Assembly: GCA_910584245.1 (NCBI GenBank)
Contig: CAJTZF010000007.1
Location: 1 to 64,000 of the forward strand
Source of the DNA: an uncultured Eubacterium sp.
GTDB lineage: Bacteria > Bacillota > Clostridia > Lachnospirales > Lachnospiraceae
Direction: 5' to 3'
Length of the DNA: 64,000 bases
The position numbers and the translations under genes were made by a program. Within the stretch, counting starts at the first letter, position 1; the number at the start of each line of letters is the position of its first letter. Shown one piece after another: positions 17,657 through 26,238 of this stretch. Below the pieces are notes generated by a model, which saw nothing but the letters and a program-made list of their open reading frames with translations, had not been told where the DNA came from and searched no databases.

Positions 17657-18532
17657 TTAGTATCTCGTATAAATTTTGAAACCGCTGGACGCCAAAGATG
17701 ACGATGTGATTTTACGGTCCCAGTGAACAGAGGAGTTATAGTTTCCCTCGACTACGGTGACAAAATTATTTTCCTTTGTCAATACGACGACGGAGTGGGA
17801 ATTGCCAATTCGAATATGGTCCCCTACTTTGATCTGGTCAAAAGAAGTGTGCGTCCGATACGGTTTTTCCGTACCAAAGACGGTATCGCTTAATTTGGCC
17901 GCAAATCCGTAGCATCCGTATCCGTTGCCGAAACGGGGGGAATAATAATAATAGCTGTTTGTGAGCGGCATGCCCTCCGGATACGTGCTGCGCAGTGAGT
18001 TGAGAGCCGCGTATGCAGACTGCTCCGTTACGGCGGAGGTTGGTGGAACGGTGGCAACAGGCTTTTGAGAAGCGGCCGGTTTCACAGAAGCAATCGGCCT
18101 CTTTGTCGGTCTCACGGTCGCAGCTGGTTTTTGGGAAGCAACTGGTTTCAGAGAAGCAACCGGTTTTAGAGAAGCAGCGGGTTTCTGGGAAGCGGCTGGT
18201 GGCTGCGCCGGTTTCAAAATTTTTTTGACTTTGATGTTACAGCTATACTTCTTCCCCTTTACTTTTGCTGTTATTTTAGCAGTTCCCACTTTTTTTGCGG
18301 TTACGAGTCCTTTTTTGTTTACCTTTGCCACTCTTTTGTTTGAGGAACGCCAGATTGGCGTCCCGGAGCGGCCTCTGAGCTTAAGTTTAAAAGTATTTCC
18401 TATATATAGAGTGATTTTTTTTCGGTTGAGCTTCGCTTTTGCGGCAGCAGTATTCTGTGCTGGTATGAGGGTGGCCGCCAGTGACAGGGCGAGCACGCCC
18501 GCAGTTAAATTACGTTGTATTCTTTTGTTCAT
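17657..18532 (-). CDS. Secreted Big2-like domain protein with Pro/Lys repeat and C-terminal hydrolase-like domain
   Basis: This 291-residue protein has a signal peptide (MNKRIQRNLTAGVLALSL, cleavage near AAA), a bacterial Ig-like (Big2-type) domain (about 35-105; WRSSNKRVAKVNKKGLVTAK), a linker of repeated ASQKPAASLKPV units (about 110-170) and a C-terminal domain (about 175-291; YGCYGFAAKLSD, GDHIRIGNSHSVVVL). The Cys and His in that end recall CHAP/NlpC-type amidase folds, but I cannot confirm activity. ATG 18532 follows GGAAG. It is probably exported and attached to, or acting on, the cell wall. Confidence 0.75.
   Translation of the reverse strand: MNKRIQRNLTAGVLALSLAATLIPAQNTAAAKAKLNRKKITLYIGNTFKLKLRGRSGTPIWRSSNKRVAKVNKKGLVTAKKVGTAKITAKVKGKKYSCNIKVKKILKPAQPPAASQKPAASLKPVASLKPVASQKPAATVRPTKRPIASVKPAASQKPVATVPPTSAVTEQSAYAALNSLRSTYPEGMPLTNSYYYYSPRFGNGYGCYGFAAKLSDTVFGTEKPYRTHTSFDQIKVGDHIRIGNSHSVVVLTKENNFVTVVEGNYNSSVHWDRKITSSSLASSGFKIYTRY
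18014..18200 (-). repeat. Repeated ASxKP linker-coding segment
   Basis: Imperfect tandem 18- to 24-base units encode A-S-(Q/L/V)-K-P-(A/V) in the secreted protein. They form a wall-spanning type Pro/Lys linker and are a likely site of length variation. Confidence 0.6.
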
Positions 18533-18655
18533 AAAAATCTTCCTTTCTGGTGTTTGTAATTTGTAACAAGGACAGTATAACATAAAAGATTACAAAATTG
18601 TTACAAAAATATAAAATACATGGAATTGGAAGAACAACCAAATTTTCGAAAGAAA

Positions 18656-18684
18656 TTGCGATTGTCTGTGCAATATGTTAAGAT
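18656..18684 (+). promoter_or_regulatory. Probable SigA promoter for the MBL hydrolase gene
   Basis: TTGCGA (18656-18661), a 17-base spacer and TAAGAT (18679-18684) lie 18 bases before the ATG. Confidence 0.5.
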
Positions 18685-18702
18685 AATAAGGGAGGATGTG
18701 CG

Positions 18703-19425
18703 ATGAAAGTAACTTATATTTACCACAGTGGGTTTCTTGTGGAGACGGAGCAATGCTATTATGTATTTGATTACTACCAGGGGGAGCTGCCGGAACTGGA
18801 TGTAGAAAAACCGATTATTGTCTTTGCCAGCCATGCCCACCCGGATCACTACAATAAAAAAATTTTTACTCTTTTAAAAGACTGTGGTATGAAACATGTG
18901 ACTGCTGTTTTGTCAAAGGATATTTCCTCTAGGAAGTACCCGGACGGGGATGTGGATGCACGGCGCGTTACGTGGAACCAGACGTATGGGCTGCCCTGTG
19001 AAACAACGCTATACACATTTCACTCGACGGACGCCGGAGTGGCGTTTCTGGTCGTGGGCGGCGAGGGCATTATTTATCACGCGGGGGACTTGAATGACTG
19101 GGTGTGGGAGGGAGAACCGGAACAGGACAACCGTCAGATGACAGGAAGCTATCGGCATGAAATTCAAAATCTGGCGGGCATATTGGCGGACGATTTGCGC
19201 GGTGCAGAGGTAGATGTGGCCTTTTTACCGATGGATCCAAGGCAGGAGGAGCGCTACGCAGACGGAATTTTATATTTTTTGAAAAAAATTAAGGTGAAAG
19301 AAGTGTATCCGATGCATTTCTGGAGACAGCCGCAAATAATAGAAAAATTTTGCACAGAACATTCGGAATACCGGGATGCGATAAACAGGCAGCCGTTTTT
19401 CGGCGCGGAGGAAGGAAACGAATGA
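18703..19425 (+). CDS. Metallo-beta-lactamase-fold hydrolase
   Basis: The 240-residue protein has a beta-lactamase-like metal site: SHAHPDHYNKK (HxHxDH) near residues 44-50, HAGDLNDW, and a late His in YPMHFW. It looks like a soluble member of the UlaG/UPF0173-like group; the substrate is unknown. A good GGAGG site precedes the start. Its stop overlaps the start of the next gene by four bases, so the two are translationally coupled. Confidence 0.8.
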   Translation: MKVTYIYHSGFLVETEQCYYVFDYYQGELPELDVEKPIIVFASHAHPDHYNKKIFTLLKDCGMKHVTAVLSKDISSRKYPDGDVDARRVTWNQTYGLPCETTLYTFHSTDAGVAFLVVGGEGIIYHAGDLNDWVWEGEPEQDNRQMTGSYRHEIQNLAGILADDLRGAEVDVAFLPMDPRQEERYADGILYFLKKIKVKEVYPMHFWRQPQIIEKFCTEHSEYRDAINRQPFFGAEEGNE

Positions 19426-20159
19426 AACAGAGATTTATGGATTTAGCTAATATGAGTTTTCAAAACGGGCACTATACATTTACTCATTTTCTATCTCCTT
19501 CTGAGGTGGATGAGTTTTTCCAGATCGAGAAAGAGCTGGCGTTTATTCCATATACGTTATTTGGAGGAAGTCTGGATGCAGAACGCCAGATCCTTCGGTT
19601 TGGCAGCGAGGAAATGTTTGGGTATGTGGAGGAATTTCCGGTGTGCTGTATGCATGTGCGGCCGGTTACACCAAAGTTTGCCGGTCCGGCCGGGCACCGG
19701 GATGTGTTGGGCGCTCTGATGAATTTAGGGATTGAACGGGATGTGGTCGGCGATATATGGGTGCGCGATAAAGAGTGCTATTTTTTCTGTCTGGCAAATA
19801 TGAAGGATTATATTTGCGATCAATTGACAAAAATCCGCCATACAAATGTGGTTTGTATAGAGACGGACGGCTTGCCGGAAGAGTTTCGGCCGGAGAGGAA
19901 AAGAGAGGAGTATGTCGTCGCCTCCAACCGGTGTGACGCTATTGTGTCCCACATATTCCATCTTTCCAGGGGAAAATGTATACCGCTGTTCCGGGAAAAG
20001 AAGGTTTTTGTGAATAGCAGGCAGTATGAGAATAATAGTGGCGCCTTGAAAGAGGGCGATATAGTGAGCGTCCGTGGATATGGTAAATTTGTATTTGCCG
20101 GCGTGGTGAGGGAGACGAAAAAGGGAAGGCTGACCGTTGCAATCGAAAAATATGTGTGA
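19422..20159 (+). CDS. YlmH-like S4-domain RNA-binding protein
   Basis: This 245-residue protein matches the YlmH pattern. The N-terminal region has FTHFLSPSEVDEFFQIEKEL and GHRDVLGALMNLGIERDVVGDIW, and a C-terminal S4 RNA-binding domain (about 180-240) contains KKVFVNSRQ and LKEGDIVSVRGYGKFVF. YlmH proteins act on stalled 50S subunits or in division-linked contexts in other Firmicutes. Here it is not with sepF or divIVA but coupled to an MBL hydrolase, an unusual setting. Confidence 0.8.
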   Translation: MKQRFMDLANMSFQNGHYTFTHFLSPSEVDEFFQIEKELAFIPYTLFGGSLDAERQILRFGSEEMFGYVEEFPVCCMHVRPVTPKFAGPAGHRDVLGALMNLGIERDVVGDIWVRDKECYFFCLANMKDYICDQLTKIRHTNVVCIETDGLPEEFRPERKREEYVVASNRCDAIVSHIFHLSRGKCIPLFREKKVFVNSRQYENNSGALKEGDIVSVRGYGKFVFAGVVRETKKGRLTVAIEKYV

Positions 20160-20171
20160 GGACTGAGGCAA

Positions 20172-21011
20172 ATGGACAAATATAACATGACGAAGTGGGG
20201 TTCTTTGGTAGCATTAGTTGTGGTGACTGTGTTGCTTCTGATATTTGGGAAAAATGGGAAACAGGAAGCAGAAGAACAGACGATAACGGTCGTTGAAGCA
20301 GAGGAACAGGAGAGAGGACAGGAAATCCAGCCCGTTTCGGAAGCGGTGGTCCAGGTGGAAGAGGAAGCTGACGGGACATCAGAGCAAGAGGTATATTCCT
20401 TTTTACAGGGGCCGAAATCGTGGAAGCAGAGGCGTGAATGGTCTGGTAAGTGGGGGAAGGAGTATCACGACGGCAGTTCCTTTGGGGCTTTTGGGTGCGG
20501 TTTTTGCGCTATGGCCAATATATATTCGACTTTGACAAAATACCAGTGTACCCCAATTGATATGTACCGGTGGACGAAGCGGCATACGTCCTATGGCGGC
20601 GGAGGAGCTGTAGCTTGGCCATTTATGAGAAAGGCAATGTCGGAACTTGGTTTTACGGTAACACTGGGGGAGAAGCCGTCGACGTATGGGGCGTTTCGCG
20701 AAGAGATGGCAGCGGCGCAGTCGATGCTTGTACTCGTATCCAGCTACAATGACGACAGCTATTGGAAGAATACGCCGGGACATTATGTGACGTTATTTTT
20801 GTATAATAGTGAGACGGAAGAAGTATTTCTGACGGATTCCGGCGATCCGGACCACAACCGGCACTGGGTTCCGCTCAAGACGATTTACAAGGCATTAAAG
20901 ACGAGCAGTGATTTTCAATATATGTCCGTGGAAGCCTATGATGAGGGAAAGGATACATGGAAGCACACGAAGGCGGAGGGAATGTGGGTTAAACCCGATG
21001 GTACAAAATAA
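20172..21011 (+). CDS. Membrane-anchored C39-like peptidase-fold protein
   Basis: This 279-residue protein has one N-terminal membrane helix (about 11-26; LVALVVVTVLLLIFG), an acidic linker (about 35-75) and an extracytoplasmic papain-like domain of the Peptidase_C39_2 type. The catalytic Cys lies in GAFGCGFCAMAN and the His in GHYVTLFLY, with Asp in TDSGDPDHN. The substrate is unknown. It lies 12 bases after the YlmH-like gene and before dtd, probably in one transcript. Confidence 0.75.
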   Translation: MDKYNMTKWGSLVALVVVTVLLLIFGKNGKQEAEEQTITVVEAEEQERGQEIQPVSEAVVQVEEEADGTSEQEVYSFLQGPKSWKQRREWSGKWGKEYHDGSSFGAFGCGFCAMANIYSTLTKYQCTPIDMYRWTKRHTSYGGGGAVAWPFMRKAMSELGFTVTLGEKPSTYGAFREEMAAAQSMLVLVSSYNDDSYWKNTPGHYVTLFLYNSETEEVFLTDSGDPDHNRHWVPLKTIYKALKTSSDFQYMSVEAYDEGKDTWKHTKAEGMWVKPDGTK

Positions 21012-21032
21012 AGAAACGAGGTAAGATGGAAC

Positions 21033-21485
21033 ATGAGATTTGTTATTCAGAGGGTGCAGCATGCATCCGTTACGATAGACGGCAAGGTAAGTGGAAGAAT
21101 AGGAAAGGGCTTTCTCGTATTGGTCGGGATCGGTATGGAAGATGACGAGCAGATAGCGGATAAGCTCGTCCAGAAATTGGTTCATATGAGGATATTTGAA
21201 GATGAAAATGGGAAGACGAATCTGGCATTGAAGGATGTCGGCGGCGGGTTATTGCTTGTGTCCCAGTTTACGCTGTATGCGGACTGCCGCAAGGGAAACC
21301 GGCCGTCCTTTACGAGGGCGGGGAAACCCGATGAAGCACAGCGGTTATACCAATATATCATACGGAAATGCAAGGAAGAAATTGCGGTAGTCGAAGAGGG
21401 GGAATTTGGCGCCGATATGAAAGTAGAGCTGCTGAACGACGGGCCGTTTACGATTGTATTGGATAGTGAGGAGATTACAAAATGA
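21033..21485 (+). CDS. dtd: D-aminoacyl-tRNA deacylase
   Basis: This 150-residue, full-length DTD hydrolyses D-amino acids (and Gly on tRNA-Ala) from mischarged tRNA. The signature MRFVIQRVQHASVTIDG starts the protein, the active-site SQFTLYADCRKGNRPSF (SQFTL) sits mid-sequence, and the Gly-cisPro-type NDGPFTIVLDS closes it. The stop overlaps the next start by four bases. Confidence 0.95.
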   Translation: MRFVIQRVQHASVTIDGKVSGRIGKGFLVLVGIGMEDDEQIADKLVQKLVHMRIFEDENGKTNLALKDVGGGLLLVSQFTLYADCRKGNRPSFTRAGKPDEAQRLYQYIIRKCKEEIAVVEEGEFGADMKVELLNDGPFTIVLDSEEITK

Positions 21486-22381
21486 GAGAAAAAGGGAAAG
21501 GCTGTTTTCTTGCGCTGCTTGTTGTTTTGTGCTGCCTGCTGGCCGGCTGCTCCTGGGAGGGATTGCCGTCTGGCTCCCGCGAGGATTCCGAGGTGGGAGG
21601 AGGCGCGGTTACGCTTGACAAAATTCCCGCATTTTCAGGGGAGGCGTATGTTGCGATACATAACGGACAGCCGCAGTTCGACGAGAAAGATTTCACGACG
21701 GAATCATTTGAAACCTATGCGGAGCTGGATTCACTTGGGAGGTGCGGGACCGCGTATGCCAATATCGGCAAGGACCTGATGCCGACGGAGGAGCGGGGGA
21801 ACATCAGTCCGGTGAAGCCGTCCGGATGGCAGTCGGCGAAATATGACTGCGTAGAAGGAAAATATTTGTACAATCGGTGTCATCTGATTGGATTTCAGTT
21901 GACAGGCGAAAATGCAAATAAGAAAAATTTGATTACAGGGACGCGTTTTCTGAATGTGGAGGGGATGCTTCCATTTGAAAACCAGGTGGCGGAATATATT
22001 AGGAAAACGGGGAACCATGTTCTGTACCGGGTGAAGCCTGTTTATGAGGGCGATAACCTCGTCGCCAGCGGTGTGGAGATGGAGGCGAGATCCGTGGAAG
22101 ACGACGGCGAGGGGGTATGTTTTCATATTTACGCCTATAACGTGCAGCCAGGCATCACGATTGACTATGCTACCGGCGAGAGCCATTTATCCGGGGATAC
22201 GAAGAAGGAGGCTGCAGATACGCCGGCGGAATATGTGTTAAATACGAATACCCACAAATACCATTTGCCGGACTGTTCCAGTGTGACAGATACGAAAAAG
22301 AAAAATAAAGAAACGTTTAAAGGAAATAAAGAGGAGCTGGAGAAGCAGGGATACAAGCCATGCGGGCGCTGCCGGCCGTAA
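21482..22381 (+). CDS. Extracellular DNA/RNA non-specific endonuclease lipoprotein
   Basis: This 299-residue protein has a lipobox (LLAGCSW), then a DNA/RNA non-specific endonuclease domain (about 60-230) with YNRCHLIGFQLTGENANKKN (catalytic His in RCH) and GTRFLNVEGMLPFENQ, resembling DNA-entry/NucA-like nucleases. A short C-terminal module, YHLPDCSSV...YKPCGRCRP, has an Ada-type four-position metal-binding pattern (C, C, C, with H). It probably degrades nucleic acid outside the membrane. It is coupled to dtd, with no functional link evident. Confidence 0.82.
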   Translation: MREKGKGCFLALLVVLCCLLAGCSWEGLPSGSREDSEVGGGAVTLDKIPAFSGEAYVAIHNGQPQFDEKDFTTESFETYAELDSLGRCGTAYANIGKDLMPTEERGNISPVKPSGWQSAKYDCVEGKYLYNRCHLIGFQLTGENANKKNLITGTRFLNVEGMLPFENQVAEYIRKTGNHVLYRVKPVYEGDNLVASGVEMEARSVEDDGEGVCFHIYAYNVQPGITIDYATGESHLSGDTKKEAADTPAEYVLNTNTHKYHLPDCSSVTDTKKKNKETFKGNKEELEKQGYKPCGRCRP

Positions 22382-22441
22382 CTGCCGGCGAGTCGCTTTA
22401 TAGGGAAATAGAAGGAAGATTTGTAAGTTTTCAGTTTGTAC

Positions 22442-22470
22442 TTGACAAGGAGATCCGATTCTGTTATGAT
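22442..22470 (+). promoter_or_regulatory. SigA promoter of the LRR gene
   Basis: A perfect TTGACA (22442-22447), a 17-base spacer and TATGAT (22465-22470) lie 63 bases before the start. Confidence 0.75.
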
Positions 22471-22533
22471 ATGACTATAGTAGAAGTCACATGGCGAAAT
22501 AATGCGTTACATAAGTTAAAAGGAGGCGGTTAT

Positions 22534-24093
22534 ATGAAACGGGTCTCAATAGTTTTACTTCAATGTCTTGTATGTTTATTATTTGGAACGGTGTTGCATA
22601 GCGTGGTAGTTTCAGCGGCGCAGGTCCCGGTCAATGAGGCAACTTTCCCCGACGCGGATTTCCGTCAATATATTTCCGGGCAGATTGACAAAAATAAAGA
22701 TGGGATTCTGTCTGATGATGAAATCAGCGGTACGCGGGTTATTGTGATTGATTCCAATAATGGACAGGGACTGCGAGTTGGAAACTTTCAGGGAATTGAA
22801 GTATTTACCGAGTTGGAGGAATTGAGGATTTGGGAACTCGTCGATAGCGATGGTGGGTGTCCGTACTACGTTGACATTTACCTTAATCTTTCTGATAACA
22901 GGAAGCTTAAAGTTTTTGAATGTGAGGCGGGAACTGTTCGAAATCTTGATCTGTCAGGGAATTTATTATTGGAGGAGCTATCTTTACAATGCACATACCC
23001 CGTACAGGATTTGAGCAGGCTTATTCATTTGAAACGCGTCAGGGTGGGCAGCAATGTGGTGTTGCCGGATGAGATGCCGGAAATAACGGAGTTGAAGGTT
23101 GGAAATATTGAGCCTCCCGGAAAAATGCCGATGTTAGAAACACTGTATTTAATTACTCCGAAATTGCCGGCCACAGAATTTAAAATGGATTTCCATGTAT
23201 ATCCGAAACTGTCCAATCTTACATTGTCTGGTGTCAATATGACGGAGCTTGACTTAAGCTGGATGAATAATCTGAAATCGTTTTCCTGCATGGGCGACAT
23301 CGAAACGATTAATCTGCGCGGTTGTTCCGCATTGGAGGAGCTGAGTTTATCGGGGGTGTCTTTCGTCAGCAATGTCTATTTGGGCGGATGCGTAAACATT
23401 CGTACATTGAATTACAGTCAGGCGAGGCTTTTAGAAATTCAATTCCGTGATCTGACAAACTTAGAATATTTGAATTGTGAATATTTGGATTCCGGATTAA
23501 AAGTATTGGATTTGAGCAACAATCATAAGCTGAAAATAGTACATGCCAGTGCTAATCAGCTGACGGATGTTAAACTATCGCCGCTGGCCGCGTACGAGGA
23601 ATTGTGGTTCATGGAAAACAGGCTGACGAATCTCGATCTGAGAAATATTAAGGTAGAATCCATATACTGCGATTACAATAAGCTGAAAAAGGTACAGCTG
23701 TCCAAGAAAACAAAATATAAAGAAATAAGTTTGAACAATAATCGGCTGAAGCAGCTGGATTTAAGGAATGTCAAGGCAGAAAGGGTAATGTGCCAGAGGA
23801 ATAATCTGAAAAAGCTGCTTTTGTCTCCGAAGGGGAAATACAAGTATATATCCGTAGACTGGAACTTTTTGACAGAACTCGATTTACGGAATATTAATGT
23901 AATGACTGTCACATGTAGGGATAATATGATTCGCTCACTGAAGGTGAGAAGAAACAAGACGATCAGGGAACTTGACTGCCGTCACAACAAATTAAAAGCA
24001 TTGGATGTGCGGCAGTGTAAGAAACTTAGGAAGCTGATCTGGTATTCGGGTGCCACCAAGGGGTTAAAAAAGAGAAATATTAGAAGAAAGTAA
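22534..24093 (+). CDS. Secreted leucine-rich-repeat protein
   Basis: ATG 22534 follows AAAGGAGG, giving 519 residues. There is a signal peptide (MKRVSIVLLQCLVCLLFG, cleavage near VSAA) and an EF-hand-like loop DKNKDGILSDDE (about 52-63). Many irregular leucine-rich repeats follow (L-x-x-L-x-L-x-x-N pattern; LDLSNNHKLKIV, LRNIKVESIYCDYNKLKKV) to the end. There is no sortase motif. Such proteins are common, varied surface or secreted proteins in gut Lachnospiraceae. Ligand and attachment are unknown. Confidence 0.8.
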   Translation: MKRVSIVLLQCLVCLLFGTVLHSVVVSAAQVPVNEATFPDADFRQYISGQIDKNKDGILSDDEISGTRVIVIDSNNGQGLRVGNFQGIEVFTELEELRIWELVDSDGGCPYYVDIYLNLSDNRKLKVFECEAGTVRNLDLSGNLLLEELSLQCTYPVQDLSRLIHLKRVRVGSNVVLPDEMPEITELKVGNIEPPGKMPMLETLYLITPKLPATEFKMDFHVYPKLSNLTLSGVNMTELDLSWMNNLKSFSCMGDIETINLRGCSALEELSLSGVSFVSNVYLGGCVNIRTLNYSQARLLEIQFRDLTNLEYLNCEYLDSGLKVLDLSNNHKLKIVHASANQLTDVKLSPLAAYEELWFMENRLTNLDLRNIKVESIYCDYNKLKKVQLSKKTKYKEISLNNNRLKQLDLRNVKAERVMCQRNNLKKLLLSPKGKYKYISVDWNFLTELDLRNINVMTVTCRDNMIRSLKVRRNKTIRELDCRHNKLKALDVRQCKKLRKLIWYSGATKGLKKRNIRRK

Positions 24094-24109
24094 CACTTTT
24101 TTATTTGGT

Positions 24110-24138
24110 TTGACAGGACAGCGCAGCCGTGGTATAAT
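24110..24138 (+). promoter_or_regulatory. SigA promoter of the rib operon
   Basis: TTGACA (24110-24115), a 17-base spacer and TATAAT (24133-24138) match consensus. The transcript would start just before the FMN riboswitch. Confidence 0.85.
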
Positions 24139-24153
24139 GACAAACAGCATACA

Positions 24154-24297
24154 AATTCTTCGGGGCGGGGTGAGATTCCCCACCGGCGGTGACAGCCCGC
24201 GAACGGCACTGGATGAGAGATCTATGCCGCTGATTTGGTGAAATTCCAGAGCCGACAGTATAGTCTGGATGATAGAAGATGGTATCGGGCTTTTTTG
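24154..24297 (+). promoter_or_regulatory. FMN riboswitch (RFN element)
   Basis: Conserved RFN blocks occur in order: TTCTTCGGGGCGGGGTGA, ATTCCCCACCGGCGGT, AGCCCGCGA, GATTTGGTGAAATTCC and GAGCCGACAGT. It binds FMN and, through the terminator that follows, represses the riboflavin genes downstream. Confidence 0.95.
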
Positions 24298-24314
24298 ATA
24301 TGCTTGGATACGAC

Positions 24315-24346
24315 AAAACCCTGATGGATATCAGGGTTTTTTATTT
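24315..24346 (+). terminator. Riboswitch expression-platform terminator
   Basis: AAAACCCTGAT pairs with ATCAGGGTTTT around a short loop, followed by TTTTTTATTT. It is placed between the RFN element and ribD, so it should act as the FMN-dependent off switch. Confidence 0.85.
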
Positions 24347-24398
24347 GTAAAATAAAAACGCAAGTGTGAATGGGATATTTGCAGAAATGAAGGAAATT

Positions 24399-25487
24399 AT
24401 GAATCTACATGAAAAGTATATGAAAGAGGCGCTCGATCTTGCAGTGACAGCGATGGGACACACATCCCCCAATCCGATGGTGGGGTGTGTCGTTGTAAAG
24501 GAAGGAAACGTTATTGCCAAAGGATGTCATGAGAAATGCGGGGAATTTCATGCGGAGCGGAACGCGTTGACGAGATGTGGGGAAGATGTGTCCGGCGCTG
24601 ACCTATATGTGACGCTCGAGCCATGTTGTCATCAGGGCAGGACGCCGCCTTGTACAGAAATTATAATCGAAAAAGCGATTGGGCGGGTTTTTGTAGGCGC
24701 CCAGGATCCAAATCCAAAGGTCGCGGGAAATGGCATAAAAATACTTCGGGAGCGCGGTATTGAGGTGGTGACCGGGGTACTGGAAGATGAGTGCCGGAAG
24801 CTGAATGAGATTTTTTTTCACTATATCCGCACGGGACTGCCCTATATCGCGATGAAATATGCGATGACACTAGATGGAAAGATCGCGGCATTTACAGGGG
24901 ATTCGAAATGGGTGACCGGCGGGTGTGCGAGAGAGCATGTGCAGCTTCTTCGGAAGAAATATTCGGCGATCATGGTCGGTGTGGATACCGTTATTGCCGA
25001 CGACCCGATGCTCAACTGCCGCAAATGGAAGGGGGTTGACCCTGTGCGCGTCATCTGTGATACGCATCTGAGAATCCCAATCGAAAGCCAGATTGTGCAG
25101 ACCGCCAGCCAGATAAGCACGGTCGTGGCGTATGCAGGCGAGGCGGATGCTGCCAAAGCGGACAGACTTCGTTCCTTTGGCCTGGAATTGATAAAAACGG
25201 AAGGCATAGGCCATGTGTCACTGGGGGGACTGTTTGGGCAGCTTGCGGAGAGAAATATTGACAGCGTACTCGTCGAGGGGGGAGGAACTCTTCACGGTTC
25301 CCTTTTACAGTCCGGTTTTGTGAACCGGGTTTATGCCTATATCGCCCCCAAGCTGATCGGGGGGCAGCTCGCGAAATCGCCCGTGGAAGGCGCCGGTATT
25401 CCTGCAATGGACGGGGCGAAAAAGCTTTCGGGCATAGAAATCCTTCCTTTGGAGGAAGATATATGTATCACAGGCGTACTAAAATAA
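24399..25487 (+). CDS. ribD: Bifunctional riboflavin deaminase/reductase RibD
   Basis: RibD carries out the second and third steps of riboflavin synthesis (deamination, then NADPH reduction). The N-terminal deaminase has the zinc site HAERNAL and PCCHQGRTPPC. The reductase domain (about 145-362) has MKYAMTLDGKIA, VGVDTVIADDPMLNCR and VEGGGTLHGSLL. I choose ATG 24399, with GAAGGA just upstream (362 residues); in-frame ATGs at 24366 and 24387 are possible. It is the first gene of the operon. Confidence 0.95.
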   Translation: MNLHEKYMKEALDLAVTAMGHTSPNPMVGCVVVKEGNVIAKGCHEKCGEFHAERNALTRCGEDVSGADLYVTLEPCCHQGRTPPCTEIIIEKAIGRVFVGAQDPNPKVAGNGIKILRERGIEVVTGVLEDECRKLNEIFFHYIRTGLPYIAMKYAMTLDGKIAAFTGDSKWVTGGCAREHVQLLRKKYSAIMVGVDTVIADDPMLNCRKWKGVDPVRVICDTHLRIPIESQIVQTASQISTVVAYAGEADAAKADRLRSFGLELIKTEGIGHVSLGGLFGQLAERNIDSVLVEGGGTLHGSLLQSGFVNRVYAYIAPKLIGGQLAKSPVEGAGIPAMDGAKKLSGIEILPLEEDICITGVLK

Positions 25488-25558
25488 ATTTCAGCGCTGC
25501 CAGCACAATGAATATTCATTTACTATTTACCGTATTGGGCAGCAGAATGTGAGGGACT

Positions 25559-26218
25559 ATGTTTACTGGAGTAATTGAGGAGGTCGGAACAATACAATCC
25601 ATACATAAAGGAGCTCGTTCCGCTGTGCTTGGTATCGGCTGCAAAACAGTTTTGGAAGGGACGAAGATCGGGGACAGCATTGCGGTCAACGGCGTCTGCC
25701 TTACGGTTACTTCGATGAGCGACCACGGCTATACGGCGGATGTCATGGCGGAGACGCTCCATCGCAGCTCCCTGGGGACACTGGGAAAAAACAGCCGTGT
25801 CAATTTGGAGCGGGCAATGGCGGCCGACGGGAGATTCGGCGGCCATATTGTGGCGGGGCATATTGACGGTACGGGAACAATCCAGCATATTCGAAAGGAT
25901 GATACGGCGGTCTGGTACCAGATTGCGGCGGAGCAGCACATCCTGAGATATATTGTGGAAAAGGGATCGGTTGCGGTTGATGGCATCAGCTTGACTGTTG
26001 CGCGCGTGACAGACCGTGATTTTTCTGTCTCGGTCATTCCCCATACGCAGAGTGAGACGAACCTGGTGGACCGCCGCATTGGTGACGTGGTAAATCTCGA
26101 GTGTGACGTAGTTGGAAAGTATGTGGAGAAGCTGTGCTGTGCGGACCGCGCGGCGGATGAAGGGAAAATAGGGTGTGCATTGTCCGAGCAGTTTTTGTCC
26201 GAGCATGGATTTTTATAG
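25559..26218 (+). CDS. ribE: Riboflavin synthase alpha chain
   Basis: This 219-residue enzyme joins two lumazine molecules to give riboflavin. It consists of two similar beta-barrel halves, beginning MFTGVIEEVGTIQSI, with SIAVNGVCLTVT in the first and VAVDGISLTVARV in the second, and GGHIVAGHIDGTG between. Length and start are normal. It is the second gene of the operon, 71 bases after ribD. Confidence 0.96.
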   Translation: MFTGVIEEVGTIQSIHKGARSAVLGIGCKTVLEGTKIGDSIAVNGVCLTVTSMSDHGYTADVMAETLHRSSLGTLGKNSRVNLERAMAADGRFGGHIVAGHIDGTGTIQHIRKDDTAVWYQIAAEQHILRYIVEKGSVAVDGISLTVARVTDRDFSVSVIPHTQSETNLVDRRIGDVVNLECDVVGKYVEKLCCADRAADEGKIGCALSEQFLSEHGFL

Positions 26219-26238
26219 AATGAAAGGGAGGTTTCAAA

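Noticed and set aside
18014..18200. CRISPR-like or intergenic tandem repeat
   Set aside because: The repeats encode an ASxKP protein linker in frame; there are no unique spacers.
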